DNA of 64,000 nt. Source: Locusta migratoria. Lineage: Eukaryota; Arthropoda; Insecta; Orthoptera; Acrididae. Shown here piece after piece: positions 32,740 to 43,883 of this stretch. Within the stretch, counting starts at the first letter, position 1. The number at the start of each line of letters is the position of its first letter. A program made the position numbers and the translations under genes. The notes below the pieces were generated by a model. It searched no databases and was not told the origin of the DNA. It was given only the letters and a program-made list of their open reading frames with translations. The stretch covers positions 351,417,168 through 351,481,167 of the forward strand of contig CM048744.1 of NCBI GenBank assembly GCA_026315105.1, given 5' to 3'.

Positions 32740-33870
32740 TGCTGCTAAAATGGCAGGTTATCACGATTTAAGTGAGTTTGAACGGGAGTTATAGTAGGCG
32801 CACGAGAGTTGGGACACAGCAGCAACTCCACGAGGCCGACGCCGACTGAAGACAATCGTTCACAGAGATAGAACTGCAACCCTTCTGCAGACTGCTGCGG
32901 ATTTCAGTGCCAGGCCATCATCAAGTGCGAACCGTTCAATGAAACATAACTAACATGGGCTTTCAGAGCAAAAGGCCCACTTGTGTACCCATATCCCTTA
33001 TGCATATGAACACCGACATTGGACTATTGATGACTGGAAAAATGTTACCTGCCCGGATGAGTATCATTTCCAATTGTATCGAGCAGCTGGACGTTTACAG
33101 GTATGGAGACAACCTCATGAATCCATGGACTCTACATGTCAGCAGGGGACTGTTCAACCTGAAGGATGTTCCGTAATGGTGTGGAACGTGTGCAGTTGGA
33201 GTTACATGGGATCCGTGATACTTCTGCTTACGATTCTGATAGGTGACATGTCTGTACACATTCTTGCTGGTAGAACTTCCGGGTTATAAGGCCGTGGTCC
33301 ATAAAACAAGAGTCGGCAAGACTCAACGCAAGTAAGAAGACCTCTGAAGATGTCTGGCGCAGCTCTGGAAGAAAAGTTAGGTGAAACTAAAAAGTTTTAT
33401 GGACCACGGCCTTATAACCCGGAAGTTCTACCAGCAACTATGACATCCGGTCGTGAAAGCCTTCATTGCATGTACGCATTCTGCCTGATCACCTGCATTC
33501 ATTCATGTCCATTGTGCGTTATGACTGACTTGGGCAATTCCAGCAGATCAATGCGACACACCACAGGTCCAGAATTGCTACGAATGGCTCCAGGAATACT
33601 CTTCTGAGTTTAAATATCCCACACTGGCTACCAAACTCCCCAAACATGAACATTATTGAGCTTATCTGGGGTGCCTTGCAATGACCAGATCAGAAGATAA
33701 GTCCACCCCCTTGTACTGTTATGGATTTATGGACAGGCCTGCAGGGTGTGGTGTCAGTTCCCTGCAGCACTATTGCAGGCATTAGACGAGTCCATATCAA
33801 GTCATGTTGTGGCACATCTGCATGCTCGCAGGGGCCTTACACGTTATTATGTTAGTGTACCTTTTTCTTT
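32740..33870 (+). pseudogene. Tc1-like transposase (family T3), decayed
   Basis: Starts MAGYHDLSEFERELstop at about 32749. The middle part reads HRHWTIDDWKNVT and GRLQVWRQPHESMDSTCQQG (33000-33150), then SVMVWNVCSWSYMG. Catalytic aspartates are mutated in places. The end near 33790-33840 reads SRPYQVMLWHICM in one frame and HVVAHLHARRGL in another. A hairpin insertion (33264-33437) breaks it. Confidence 0.75.
33264..33437. repeat. 174-bp foldback insertion with 44-bp perfect arms
   Basis: Left arm 33264-33307 and right arm 33394-33437 are exact reverse complements, sharing GGGTTATAAGGCCGTGGTCC. The spacer is 86 bp. It sits within the Tc1 transposase remnant. Confidence 0.85.
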
Positions 33871-33958
33871 GTCTCTTTAATGTATTTCCGGTGCACTTAT
33901 TGATGTGTCAACATGAGATTGGACCAAAGGAGCAGCACATTATTGGTCAAGCTCTAGA

Positions 33959-34152
33959 GCCACAGCAGAGTGGCCAAGCACATTGGGGCACTATGCTACG
34001 ATGTGTGAGGCTGGTCCCCATCGGGGGCTCTAATCCCCCCTCGGGCATGGGTGTTTGTGCTGTCTTTAGTATAAGGTAGTTCATAAGTAGTTTGTAAGTT
34101 TTCGGACTGATGACTCTGCAGTTAAGTCCCATAAGCTTTACGAACATTTGAA
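33959..34152 (+). repeat. tRNA-derived SINE-A copy
   Basis: Head with GAGTGGCCAAGCACATTGGG, degraded B box (GGCTCTAATCC), body CATGGGTGTTTGTGCTG. Perfect 11-bp duplication CAAGCTCTAGA at 33948-33958 and 34153-34163. Confidence 0.85.
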
Positions 34153-34388
34153 CAAGCTCTAGAATCAAAACATAGAAATGTTGCAGCTTCATTTCAAGAA
34201 CATCACCAGCTGTAAGGATTACAGAAGGGTCCTCTTTTTCCACCTGATGTGAGGAGCACAATGAAGTTCGAATCAACTGGAGAATAGAGTATCATTCCAT
34301 GAAGAGGCTGATGACAGGTTGCACCAATTCCCAGTTGTCAAGTACTGCACATGATGAGTCACAACAAACATTCTGTGGTCCAGTGTTT

Positions 34389-34577
34389 CAAAAAATTCAA
34401 ATGTTTGTAAATCTAAGGGACTTAACTACATTGTCCATCAGTCCCCAAGTCTACAAACTACTCAAACTAACTCGAAGTCATTTATGCTAAGGACCACACA
34501 AATCCCTGACAGTGAGCAATCATGGGCTCCACAGCAAGGTGCCTTAGAACACTAGGCCACTCCACCATGGCATAGTC
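34389..34577 (-). repeat. old SINE-A-like copy
   Basis: Minus strand: GCCATGGTGGAGTGGCCTAG head, then a body and ACATTTGAATTTTTT tail. B box is lost. No clear target duplication. Confidence 0.6.
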
Positions 34578-35561
34578 CATTTTACAGAAGGTGCTCTGAA
34601 CCATCATCAAATTGTATTGGTACAAGATCCAAATCGTACAGTAGCTAGTGCTAACAGGACACACAACAATGTGTTGACTTAGCTTTCCACTTTCTCACAA
34701 GGACTGAAGTTGATGAGGGCTGGCCCTTGTAATATATTTAGTAAACTACTACATCATGTAAATACATTACATGACCTGTTATTCTTCTGCCACACCATCA
34801 TCTCGCATTCACTTCTTATTTATTGCACATCCAGGGTTCTTGTGTGTCCAAGGAACTGCAAATTGTGACTACATGATATATTAACTTTTATTTCATTAGA
34901 ATTTGATTATTACAACAGAACTACTTCATGACTTCTGACTTGAGTACAAGTCTTAATGACTTACAAAAATTAACTGACTCGTGCGTGTTCACACTCGTGT
35001 ATAGGCCTATATACATTAATCATTTTTTGAAATGTTCTAAAACAACACTAAAGCAATACAATTCTCAAATTCAATTTCCACTAAACATAAATAAATCCTT
35101 CACAAATAAGGAGTGTAGTAAATTATTCAGTATAAATCAAAAGTATTTTTTGTAAATATATATGAAACAAATGAAAGTACAAATTAGATGTGAATGCAAA
35201 TTATGATTAAACCAGTGTTGTTTAGTTTACATAACTTAAATTGGATAATTCTATAACAATAACAAAACTTTGAGACAATCAGACCATGACAAATTGTGAA
35301 GTGAATTTTTTATAACCTCACAATATGTTAGTAAGAAAATCTGTCTAAAAACATTGATAACTACACAATTCTATAACTTGTTATTACAAAGTTTTTGTGA
35401 ACAGAAGTAATTCAACAAAATTATCCAGACAGCAAAGTTAATGGTATGACAAAGTATTTTTGTATTGTATTGTGATAATCTGTAAATATATTCGTAGTTG
35501 TACTTAGGCAGAGCTTCTGTTATATACATAAACATGGTAGGTACCTGCATCTTCACTTTAC
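34578..35561. other. AT-rich intergenic or intronic sequence
   Basis: No motifs recognised. Confidence 0.5.
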
Positions 35562-35890
35562 CAAACAAATAGATTCTCCGGTGTTAAATTCATTACATCC
35601 TGAATCATGGACAGATGGAGCTCATATCTCTCTGAGGTGAACATACAGAATTGCAGAGTGTGGGAGTCTTCATTCCAGTCACTGTATATGAAGTTGCTCT
35701 GTATGTTGAATGTGCCACCGTATTCTGTGGCTTTATGGCTGCGTTCCTCATTGCACCTTTCTTTTTTGAATGGATTGGCACTCAAGGACCAAAGAAGTGC
35801 TATTGACTCACCACTTTTAAAGTGATATGCTTTGACAGCACGTCCTAACTGCTCTTCAAGAGAGAGATGCATTGAACTCAATAGTTCCCC
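35562..35890 (-). CDS. candidate internal exon, unknown host protein
   Basis: A minus-strand open segment of about 109 codons. It is preceded by TTCAG at 35891-35895 (potential acceptor, weak pyrimidine tract) and followed by GTAAAGTG from 35561 (good donor). The peptide includes SLEEQLGRAVKAYHFKSGES, ATEYGGTFNIQSNFIYSDW and ERYELHLSMIQDVMNLTPE. It is balanced in composition, unlike the repeat-derived frames nearby. If unspliced it would end at a TAA overlapping the donor. I do not recognise the family. Confidence 0.4.
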
Positions 35891-36113
35891 CTGAACATTT
35901 TTTGTTAAGTTGTACTGCTTCTACAAAACACATTTGGAAACAATTGAATTTTCTGTCAATCATTTCTAAATGTTTGGCCTGCACGATTACTTGATTTCAC
36001 TCCCTGTGGGGATACTTAGTTGTGAGGCTATCTGAAGAGCACGGTTTACTGGGGGAAAACTAACATATGTACTGATAGGATGAGCAGTATACCAAGAGAG
36101 GTAGACAGCATAC

Positions 36114-36329
36114 CTATGAACATGCTTTGTTCTGCAGTTCAGAATGCCTTTCTGCACTTTCAGATTCTTCTGGACACTGATGGGCCTCTTTTTTGACAGT
36201 AATGGTACCGGTAGTAATGGTATGATATACCACAGCAGCACATTGAAAGAGTTTCAGGTGTATTGATTCTGCATTATTTTTCATGCCTATGTCATTTGTA
36301 TCAATGCTCACTAGTGTGGTACTTGTTCG
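36114..36329 (-). other. open frame, possible exon or old repeat
   Basis: Minus-strand frame with ESIHLKLFQCAAVVYHTITT and VKKEAHQCPEESESAERHSE, ending in a stop right before GTATGC. Upstream AACACAG could be an acceptor. It is on the same strand and 220 bp upstream of the candidate exon at 35562-35890. I cannot identify it. Confidence 0.25.
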
Positions 36330-36544
36330 GTAATTAGTTTCTGTGTTATAACATGTTAAATGGGGGAAGTTTAATTAAAACCACCTGGGAGAGTAGTGTA
36401 TTGTCATAATTAACTGAGTTTGCTAAAGATATTGAAGTTATTAATTTCTTATATTTAAGCAATTACATTTTATTTTCCTCAGAATATGTTAAATAATTTG
36501 GATTCATAATATGTGGTATTGCCTTGATGTTTGCTTATTCCAGT

Positions 36545-36810
36545 TTTCTGTTAGTCAGTGTCCACTGTCCTCATCTCTTTGTCCATCTCCGCCTTGAGCC
36601 CCTTCTGTCCCCCTCCTCCTCCTCTTCCCCTCTCTCTCCATCCCCTTAACCCTGCCATCTCCACCCCCACCTCCCTTTCAATCTCCCCCTCTCCCTACTC
36701 TGTGTTCATCTCATCCTCACCATTTCTTGGCTCAGCTCCTATCCCACCCCCTTCCCTGTCTGTCCATCTCCTCTTCCGTCTCTCACAATCCATCTCTTCC
36801 TTCCCCTGCT
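36545..36810 (+). repeat. polypyrimidine (C/T) tract
   Basis: Almost pure C and T on the plus strand, rich in CTCC and CCATCTC. A similar tract on the same strand lies at 38100-38330. Low-complexity sequence, not coding. Confidence 0.7.
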
Positions 36811-36987
36811 TATAAAAAATTTCCATATCAGCCAGATGGTGTGTTATTTTATTGGTAGGCTCTGACATGCTTCAAGAGTATAAAACCTTTCCCATAAAAA
36901 CACACATGGGAGCAAAAATAATAAACCACAAACCAACGAACCAAAATATACATACCACACATGATAAAATTTAATTATGATCACTCC

Positions 36988-37157
36988 AACATTCAGGATG
37001 ATCTAGAATGTTCCACAATGATCTGGGATGTTCCTGAACATTCTGGAATCTTTACAAATGTTCCCAACTATTACTGAATGTCCCAGAACATCCTGGATCA
37101 TTGTGGAACATTCTGAAACATTCTAGAATGCTCTCGAATGTTCTGGGATACTCTAGA
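36988..37157. repeat. decameric array with GAAnnTTCnn spacing
   Basis: Seventeen contiguous 10-bp units in one register, variants of ATGTTCTGGA and ACATTCTGGA. Read across units this gives alternating GAA and TTC at 5-bp spacing, e.g. GAACATTCTGAAACATTCTA at about 37103-37122. That is the architecture of a heat-shock element, but a simple decamer satellite would look the same. Confidence 0.75.
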
Positions 37158-37329
37158 AATTTTTAAAGTATGAAACATTACAGCCCTTACATTTTAAAAA
37201 TGGCTCCCATCAGGTAAATGTGGGGACTTTTTTTTTTTTTTTTTTGGAGAAGGGTTTGGGGGCTACCACATCATATAACTCTCATGACTGTAGCAGAATT
37301 TGTTTCTAGGTTTCAGCAGTATGCAAACT

Positions 37330-37428
37330 GTACACTTACTTTCATATTTCATTTCATTTTTATTGGTCCAATTGATTCATTACATACTTGAAGTACATTG
37401 AATATAGGACAAGTCAAAATTTGGAAAG

Positions 37429-37474
<46 letters not shown>

Positions 37475-38060
37475 ATAAATTACAGATAACAATGATAAGT
37501 TACAAGTAACAACCAAAATTATATATTCATTATTTACAATGCTATCTCCATAATAAAAAATGAAAGATATTCTTCACTCTCATTAACAACCCTATTTTTT
37601 ACAGTTCAAAAATTCTTTTATAGAGTAAAAACACTTTTCCACCAAGAATGACTTAAGTTTATGTTTAAACATATTTGTATGCCGCTGTAATTTTAAGTCA
37701 TGAGGTAGGCTGGTGTATAGCTGAACTGTTATGTTTGATACACTTTTTTGATAGAAAGCTGTTCTGCATTGAGACATCTGGATATCATTCATGTTTCTGG
37801 TGTTGTGTGTGTGAATATGCTTATTTTGACAAAGATATCCAGTTTGATTTAAGAGATTATCATTTGCAAACAGGATGGACTCGTATATGTAGAAACTTGG
37901 TAAACTCATTATTTTCAGCTGGATGAAGTGTGGTCTACATGTTTCCAGTTTTTAGGTTGCAGATAGCCCTGATTGCTCTTTTCTGCCCTAAAGATTTTTA
38001 TGCTGGTGGGTGAATTTCCACAGAATATTAGCCCATATCGGAGTAGTGCATGGAAGTATA
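37330..38060 (-). pseudogene. Jockey-type LINE C-terminal fragment (family L2)
   Basis: Minus-strand frame from 37909 has HTHNTRNMNDIQMSQCRTAF, then YTSLPHDLKL and KHKLKSFLVEKCFYSIKEFL, matching the C-terminus of the copy at 24700-25545. An AG microsatellite (37431-37472) is in its 3' region. Confidence 0.7.
37431..37472 (+). repeat. AG dinucleotide microsatellite
   Basis: About twenty consecutive GA units. Confidence 0.95.
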
Positions 38061-38099
38061 CGCTGAAAACCTGGCATCACCCAGGTACTTATTAATTCC

Positions 38100-38334
38100 A
38101 GTCTTAACTTAATCCATCTGTCCTTCCCTTTTGTTCCTCTGTCCATGTTTTCTTTTGTGTCTGCCAACTTCCTCTTTCCTTCTCTCACTGTCCATCTCCT
38201 CCTTTCCCCCTTGCCCTGTTCATCTCCTCCTCCTCCTTTTGCTGCCAATCACCTCCTCATATCTCTGTTAAACTCGTCTTCCACCTCCTTACCACCTCCT
38301 CAGTCAATTGTCTCCCCCATCTGTAAAAAATTAT
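38100..38334 (+). repeat. second polypyrimidine (C/T) tract
   Basis: Same strand asymmetry and CTCCTCC content as 36545-36810. The 5S-derived SINE follows directly. Confidence 0.65.
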
Positions 38335-38346
38335 ACAGGGTGTAAC

Positions 38347-38650
38347 TCTCCTCTCTCTCCATCCGACAGGCCTCAAGGAGCCCACTGGGTACTGACAAAG
38401 GCATTAACGGATGTGGTATGGAGAGGTACATGGTCACTCCCACCCGTTGTGTCAGTTTTTGTGACCAGAGCAGCTACTTCTCAATCAAGCAGCTCCTCAG
38501 TTGGCCTCACAAGGGCTGAATGCACCCCATCTGCCAACAGCATTCAGCAGACCCAGAAGATTACCCATCCAAGTGCTAGCCAAGCTCAACATTGCTCAAC
38601 TTCAGTGATCTAACGGGAACCGGTGTATCCACTGCGACACGGCCATTGGC
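38347..38650 (-). repeat. 5S rRNA-derived SINE (SINE3 type)
   Basis: The minus-strand 5' end (38650-38533) aligns along its whole length with 5S rRNA: it starts GCCAATGGCC, has CCGGTTCCCGTTAGATCAC and AGCACTTGGATGGGTAATC, and ends TGCTGTTGGC. The body (38532-38347) is unrelated to 5S. A perfect 12-bp duplication ACAGGGTGTAAC at 38335-38346 and 38651-38662 shows one retrotransposed unit. The 5S part is too diverged to be a working rRNA gene. Its internal promoter presumably drove transcription. Confidence 0.85.
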
Positions 38651-38829
38651 ACAGGGTGTAACTAGATATGTGGAAGAGCTCCGATGATTCGTGACAATGA
38701 GCAAACCATGTCTTGTACATATAAGGTTAATTTGCTTTCATCACTGAGTTACAGGCATTTGTTGTGGTGTGCATAATGCAAAACACTTTCTTATGCAAGT
38801 TGATCATTTGTGTTGATATGACAATATTG

Positions 38830-39330
38830 TATGAACAATACACTGACCACCTACCTACTAAGGATAGAATACCACCTAGATGATAGCTGCATCATCTGAC
38901 GAGTGGTGACTCCTAGTCAGACACTTACGCCGCATATATATAAGTGAGTAAGCTGTCTGTGAGTCGACTGGGCAAGGCCCGTATATATCAGAGTTTGACT
39001 GAGAGCAGATTGTGATGCCTCAGAGCCTTGGCATGAGCATTTTAAAAACTGCAACACTTGGTGGATGTCCAATGTGTGGTGCAGTGAGTGTCTTCAACAA
39101 GAGGTGAAACCGAGGTCAAACCACATCTGATCATCAAGAAGTTGGTAGGTCACCCCTCATTAAAGATATCAGACAACGTAGGTTGGATGGACTAGTAAAA
39201 AAAGTGTAGGCAGTGACCTGTGGCAGAGCTAACAAGACTTTAATTCACAAATGTGTCGGAACACACAGTGTATGGAACACTTATAACGATGGGTCTCCTC
39301 TGCCGACAACCCATGCCGTAAGAATTTTGT
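38830..39330 (+). pseudogene. Tc1-like element N-terminal remnant (family T5)
   Basis: Plus-strand DNA from about 38990 corresponds to a Tc1 helix-turn-helix start, with frames reading LKISDNVGWMD and similar pieces. The first 130 bp resemble the untranslated leader of such elements. Heavily frameshifted and truncated before the catalytic domain. Family assignment is from recollection of related elements. Confidence 0.4.
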
Positions 39331-40570
39331 TTTAGGGAGGGATCGGTCAATAAAATGCAACTGTGAATTATGAATTATATTCTAACTGGTAAATTTGGGG
39401 GGGGGGATTGATCAATTCATCCCCCTTTGGCTACTGCCCTATACTTGCATCATAAAATAACCAGCCCAGAACATATCTAAATACTAGGAGTTTCACAATA
39501 TGTAAAAGTGAAATTTATTTTGTGTTAAAATTACTAATGACTTGTTTCTTATTAATTCTAAGATGAATATAAAATAGATCATTTTATAATAAATAAACAT
39601 GTTAACAATAAACAACTCAAAAGCCAGAAAACTGTTTTCAGGAACCAGTCAAAACTAAACTAACAAGATGCAAAAAATAGTTTTAAGAAATTCAAACCAA
39701 GATGTGTAGAGACAAATGGACTATACAGGTGGACTTGTTTAATGAGGATAATTAATTTCCAAATCTTACCTGTAATAAAAAACACTTACTAGGTAACATT
39801 AATTTTTCTGTGATGCTTAAGGCTTTCCCAACAGATTTCTTGTAAATATGATTCTCACACCAAATGTCAGATATTACACTGGTAACTGCACAATATGTCA
39901 TTATGATCTTCCGTCTGAAATCTGGTTTGTTGCAGCAATATACAACTCTTTCCAGTGTAAGCCTCTTCATCTCCAAATGAGTAGTGTTTTTTCAAAACTC
40001 AATAAATACAACAAACAGTTTTCCATAAAATGAGTTTTTCCATTTGCATCTATATAGATATGCTTGAGCAATTTAATTTTTACATGACTACTAGATCTCA
40101 CTGACATTAATAAATCATTATAATGAAATATATTTAAATTTTATTTTCGTAACAGTATACTAAGGTGTGTTTCTTTTCCAGTATTTTTCAAAAGTCAATA
40201 AATACTCAGAATGTGTTGCTGGTATGACTTATGATACTTCTTTAGTTCAATGTATTTTTTTTCCACAATTAATTTTTATTTTCTGTAGCATTTATTGTAT
40301 GCCTACATTGTTGTAAAATACATATTTTTGCATTTATTATAATATAGTTTAATTTTTTTTTACTTTATTGAGAATACAAAGAATGATAAAAGAAATACAG
40401 TGGCATAATACAAAAATAATATATTTTTTTAACTTATAACATTATTATGATTACTACATCTGAAGAATGAAATGAATAACACAAAAATTATTGCATTTTA
40501 TAACAACATTTTTACTGTCAAGTTCTCCCTGTTACATCTACACATTATTTGCCTAGGACATCTTTCTAAA
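39331..40570. other. AT-rich intergenic sequence
   Basis: No recognisable gene. A short G run at about 39400-39408. Confidence 0.5.
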
Positions 40571-40574
40571 ACTC

Positions 40575-42360
40575 CTATGCATCAACAGGAATTTCAAAAT
40601 ACAGATCTTTCTTCTTTTCAATGCTTATCATATTTCGTTTTGGTAATAGGGTCGATGTTTGTATTGTTGGATGACATGGTGCTATTTGTCTCAGGATGTC
40701 AACTTCTACTGGATCTCCAGAGTATGTACCACTTACTGACAAATTACCCATTTTCTTTGTTTTCTCATATGAGGTGACATGCTGGCTAATCATTTTGAAT
40801 GGTAGCTTTTGTTGTAGTACTCTTTGTGCACTTTCTTTTATGTTTTGAACAGTCCAATCTAAGTTAAAAACTTTGACAGTACCATGCTCTTACAAAATAT
40901 CATAATATTCTTTATGAGACAAGATGTTTTCTTTTTTTCTGCAAGACTTCTCAATTCTACCAAAGACTCAATCTGGAGGCAAGTAGCCGTAGCCTCAAAC
41001 AGAGAAGAAGTGACAAATTTTATTGAATTTTGTGCTCATCTTCAAGAAAGCTGTAAGCATCACCATCATACAACTGCTTTTATTGTGGCTGCTGCAAAAA
41101 TCTGAAAACAGATGTATAGTATTGGTGCCTCATTTGGATTTTTTTTATCTAAGTCAGAAAGAAAGTCCAGAAAAGTTGAAGCAACTTGATTGCATCTTCT
41201 TGAAGATTCCATCTCCAAGCAGGTGTAGAAAACAACGCTTTCCTTTTTTTGCTCCTTAGTATGGATCATGATGAACAGACTGTATAACCATACTTGAACA
41301 GAAAACCTCACTGACTGATAGTTTTGGAATAGGCTGGTTTTGCTGCATGTCGAAACAAATCTTAATGACAGTTGTTTTATCTTCCTTCATTAAATCCTAA
41401 AACCGCTTTGCTCAAATTTTATGTAATTTGTGTCTCATTTGTAATTCATTATTCTTCCGAAGACATGTTTCTGCTTTTATTTCCATTAAACCAACCTCAC
41501 AAGTGGAGCAGGTATCAGTATCAGATGTCTTGAATGATAGATTGAAATGTTTGTAAAATATATTCTTGTATTTTCTATTTTTTCTATTTTTTTTTTTTTT
41601 TTTTTTTTTTTTCCTTTCTTCACAGAATCTCTTGAACATTTATTCACTGTGAGATCTGAAGGTAAATAACCTCTCATAGACTTCCCCCTTCCAGGGTGGC
41701 TCTCTCTGCATTTACATTGTTTTATATCATTCGTAATAGCAAAAGTTAACTCCTTATGATCCTTTCCTGTTCTGTCACCTCCTCTCCTTTCCTTTGGTAA
41801 TCTTCCATCTTGATGGAACCTGCTTACTAGATTCTTTAGCATGCCAGATACTTCTTAGAAAGTGGCAGCACAAACAGGCACTACTTCGACATTTATTTTT
41901 CTCACAATATACTTCACTGTCACTCTTCCCTTCCATTTTGCAGTCTGGTTGTCCACTACTCTACGTTGAGGTGAAGAAATATGAAGATATTTTAACAGAA
42001 ACTTATCTTGATCCATTTTATTTAACGATTTCATGTGGTGATGAAAATGGGAAATATCTGCATAGCAGAGTTCAACAGCTTTGCATTCTTGCTTTCCTTT
42101 AGATTTTGAAGGTGAATCCTCAATTCCATGAGTGCATTTAATTGTAGGTTCCTTTTTATACTTTTATCTTTGCGTTTCAGGTAGATCTAAGCACTTCTTG
42201 AATCGGTATTTTCTCCAATCGGAACATTCTGTGATCTGTATGCCATTTTAGAACCACAAGAATAATCATCCATTGTGCTTCCTCTTGCAATACTTCTTTG
42301 TAGACATTTAGGTGAGCTTCAAGTGAATACTTGTCTAACATTAAGATACAGGTGTTCTGA
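40575..42360 (-). pseudogene. decayed transposase-like gene of unclear superfamily
   Basis: Successive minus-strand blocks form one ancient protein. First comes a cysteine-containing start (CKKCLDLPETQ-like, about 42190). Then LVSRFHQDGRLPKERRGGDR and CRESHPGRGKSMRGYLPSDL (41840-41660), followed after a poly-A-type insertion by FYKHFNLSFKTSDTDTCSTC (about 41560-41500). Then VWLYSLFIMIHTKE...ASTFLDFLSDLD (41290-41130) and an end MGNLSVSGTYSGDPVEVDIL (about 40750-40690). I recall similar proteins as widespread in insect genomes and probably transposon-derived, but cannot name the class. Many frameshifts, no intact gene. Confidence 0.5.
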
Positions 42361-42408
42361 CGACAATGCAGTCTGATTGCATCACTATTCCCACTAGTAA
42401 GTATTGTT

Positions 42409-42618
42409 CAAAAACGTTCAAATGTTTTTTAAGCTTAATGGACTTAACTACGGGATCATCAGTCCCTAAACTTACAAACTACTTATGAACTAGCTACAAC
42501 TAAGGACGGCACAAATATCCATGCCCGAGGGGGGATTCAAACCCCCGACCGTTGTGGCCGTAGTGGCCGTGCAGACCGTGACTGAAGTGGCTTAGTCCCC
42601 TCGGCCACCGCGGCCTGC
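42409..42618 (-). repeat. tRNA-derived SINE, subfamily A2
   Basis: Minus-strand copy with head GGCCGCGGTGGCC. The body holds a short internal duplication (GGCCGTAGTGGCCGT). Near-identical flanks TAAGTATTGTT / TAGGTATTGTT at 42398-42408 and 42619-42629. Confidence 0.8.
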
Positions 42619-42914
42619 TAGGTATTGTTACAGCAAAGCTTAAAGCAACATGTATATTCCATTATTGCTGGGGAAAGAGATCTGAGCCATGAGAGTAATG
42701 TATTGCATTTGTCGACTTTTGCTGTTACTGCGAGAATGCATATATCGTGTTTTGCTAAAACCTTCTGAATGGAAGTGTTCATACTCACAAGGGTAGTCGA
42801 CATTTGCTAAAACTTGGTTCAGGGGTTGATGTAAAAGTTCAACATTATGCCATTACCATGCATAACTCAGTTTAGATTTTTTGTGTGCATATATCGAGTT
42901 TTGAAAAAACACTC

Positions 42915-43836
42915 CTCAAATAACAATGGCAAACACATCCATTTGAGCCTGGTTATTGCACTCATCTTGTGGTCTCCCTCAGAAATTTCTTATTCCTTTA
43001 TGTCTTAGAATGTATGCTATCAATAAATCCCTTTTTCCAGTCAAGTTATGCCTCATTTTTGCCCCCAGTTCAGTTCAGTACCTCCTCATTAGTTACATGA
43101 GCTACCCATCAAATCTTCAGCATTCTTCTGTAGCGCCACATTTCAAAACCTCCTACCTTCTTCTTGTGTGAACTAGTTACCATCCTCATTTCATTTTGCA
43201 CCCACTGCAGTGTTCCCAGCAACATAGAGTTCTGATGACCGTGTTACTACAAATCGTACTCTCCTCTCGGGAAACAGCACCCAAATTATGTGTAGTTTGA
43301 TTTACCAAACATCACTCCTCATCCAATTTAGCAGATTTGTTAACGTTTAAACATAGTAATCTTCAAACATTTGTAGATTTTCATTCGGTAGTTACGCTTA
43401 GGATTCAGGCTAGACTTTGTCTGGTTGCAGTGGGGGAAGCACATAAAGTGAGAACTACTTTTCCACAAATGAAGAACTCGGATTTGCACTTTAACAAAAA
43501 CAAATTATGCCCTGTAGGCCAATATTACATAAGGTCATAACATGACCAAGTCTCAATTAGAACTAACTAAACTACTTTTACAAAAGCATATTTCTCTCTG
43601 ACGTCAATAATGACCAAAGACTTTTCCAGGATTCATTTACGTTTTGACACGATGGTCTCTTCTTCAGCACAAAATTATCTTTGGCTGCATCACTTGCTCA
43701 TGCCCTTGTACCTGCGCACATGAGCGCACGGCACACAGTAAAATTCTTATATCATTACTTATCTATATATAATGAATCCGCACATCTCGTGGTGGGACAG
43801 TACCGTAGTATACAGCTAAATTAGCTGTTACACTAC

Positions 43837-43883
<47 letters not shown>

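Noticed and set aside
36558..36815. Ser/Pro/Leu-rich coding frame
   Set aside because: Compositional frame from a polypyrimidine tract. The same applies to 38145-38345.
38533..38650. Functional 5S rRNA gene
   Set aside because: Too many differences from 5S rRNA and it is joined to a SINE body with its own target duplication.
41412..41640. Polylysine protein
   Set aside because: Translation of a poly-T run on the opposite strand that interrupts the transposase-like relic.
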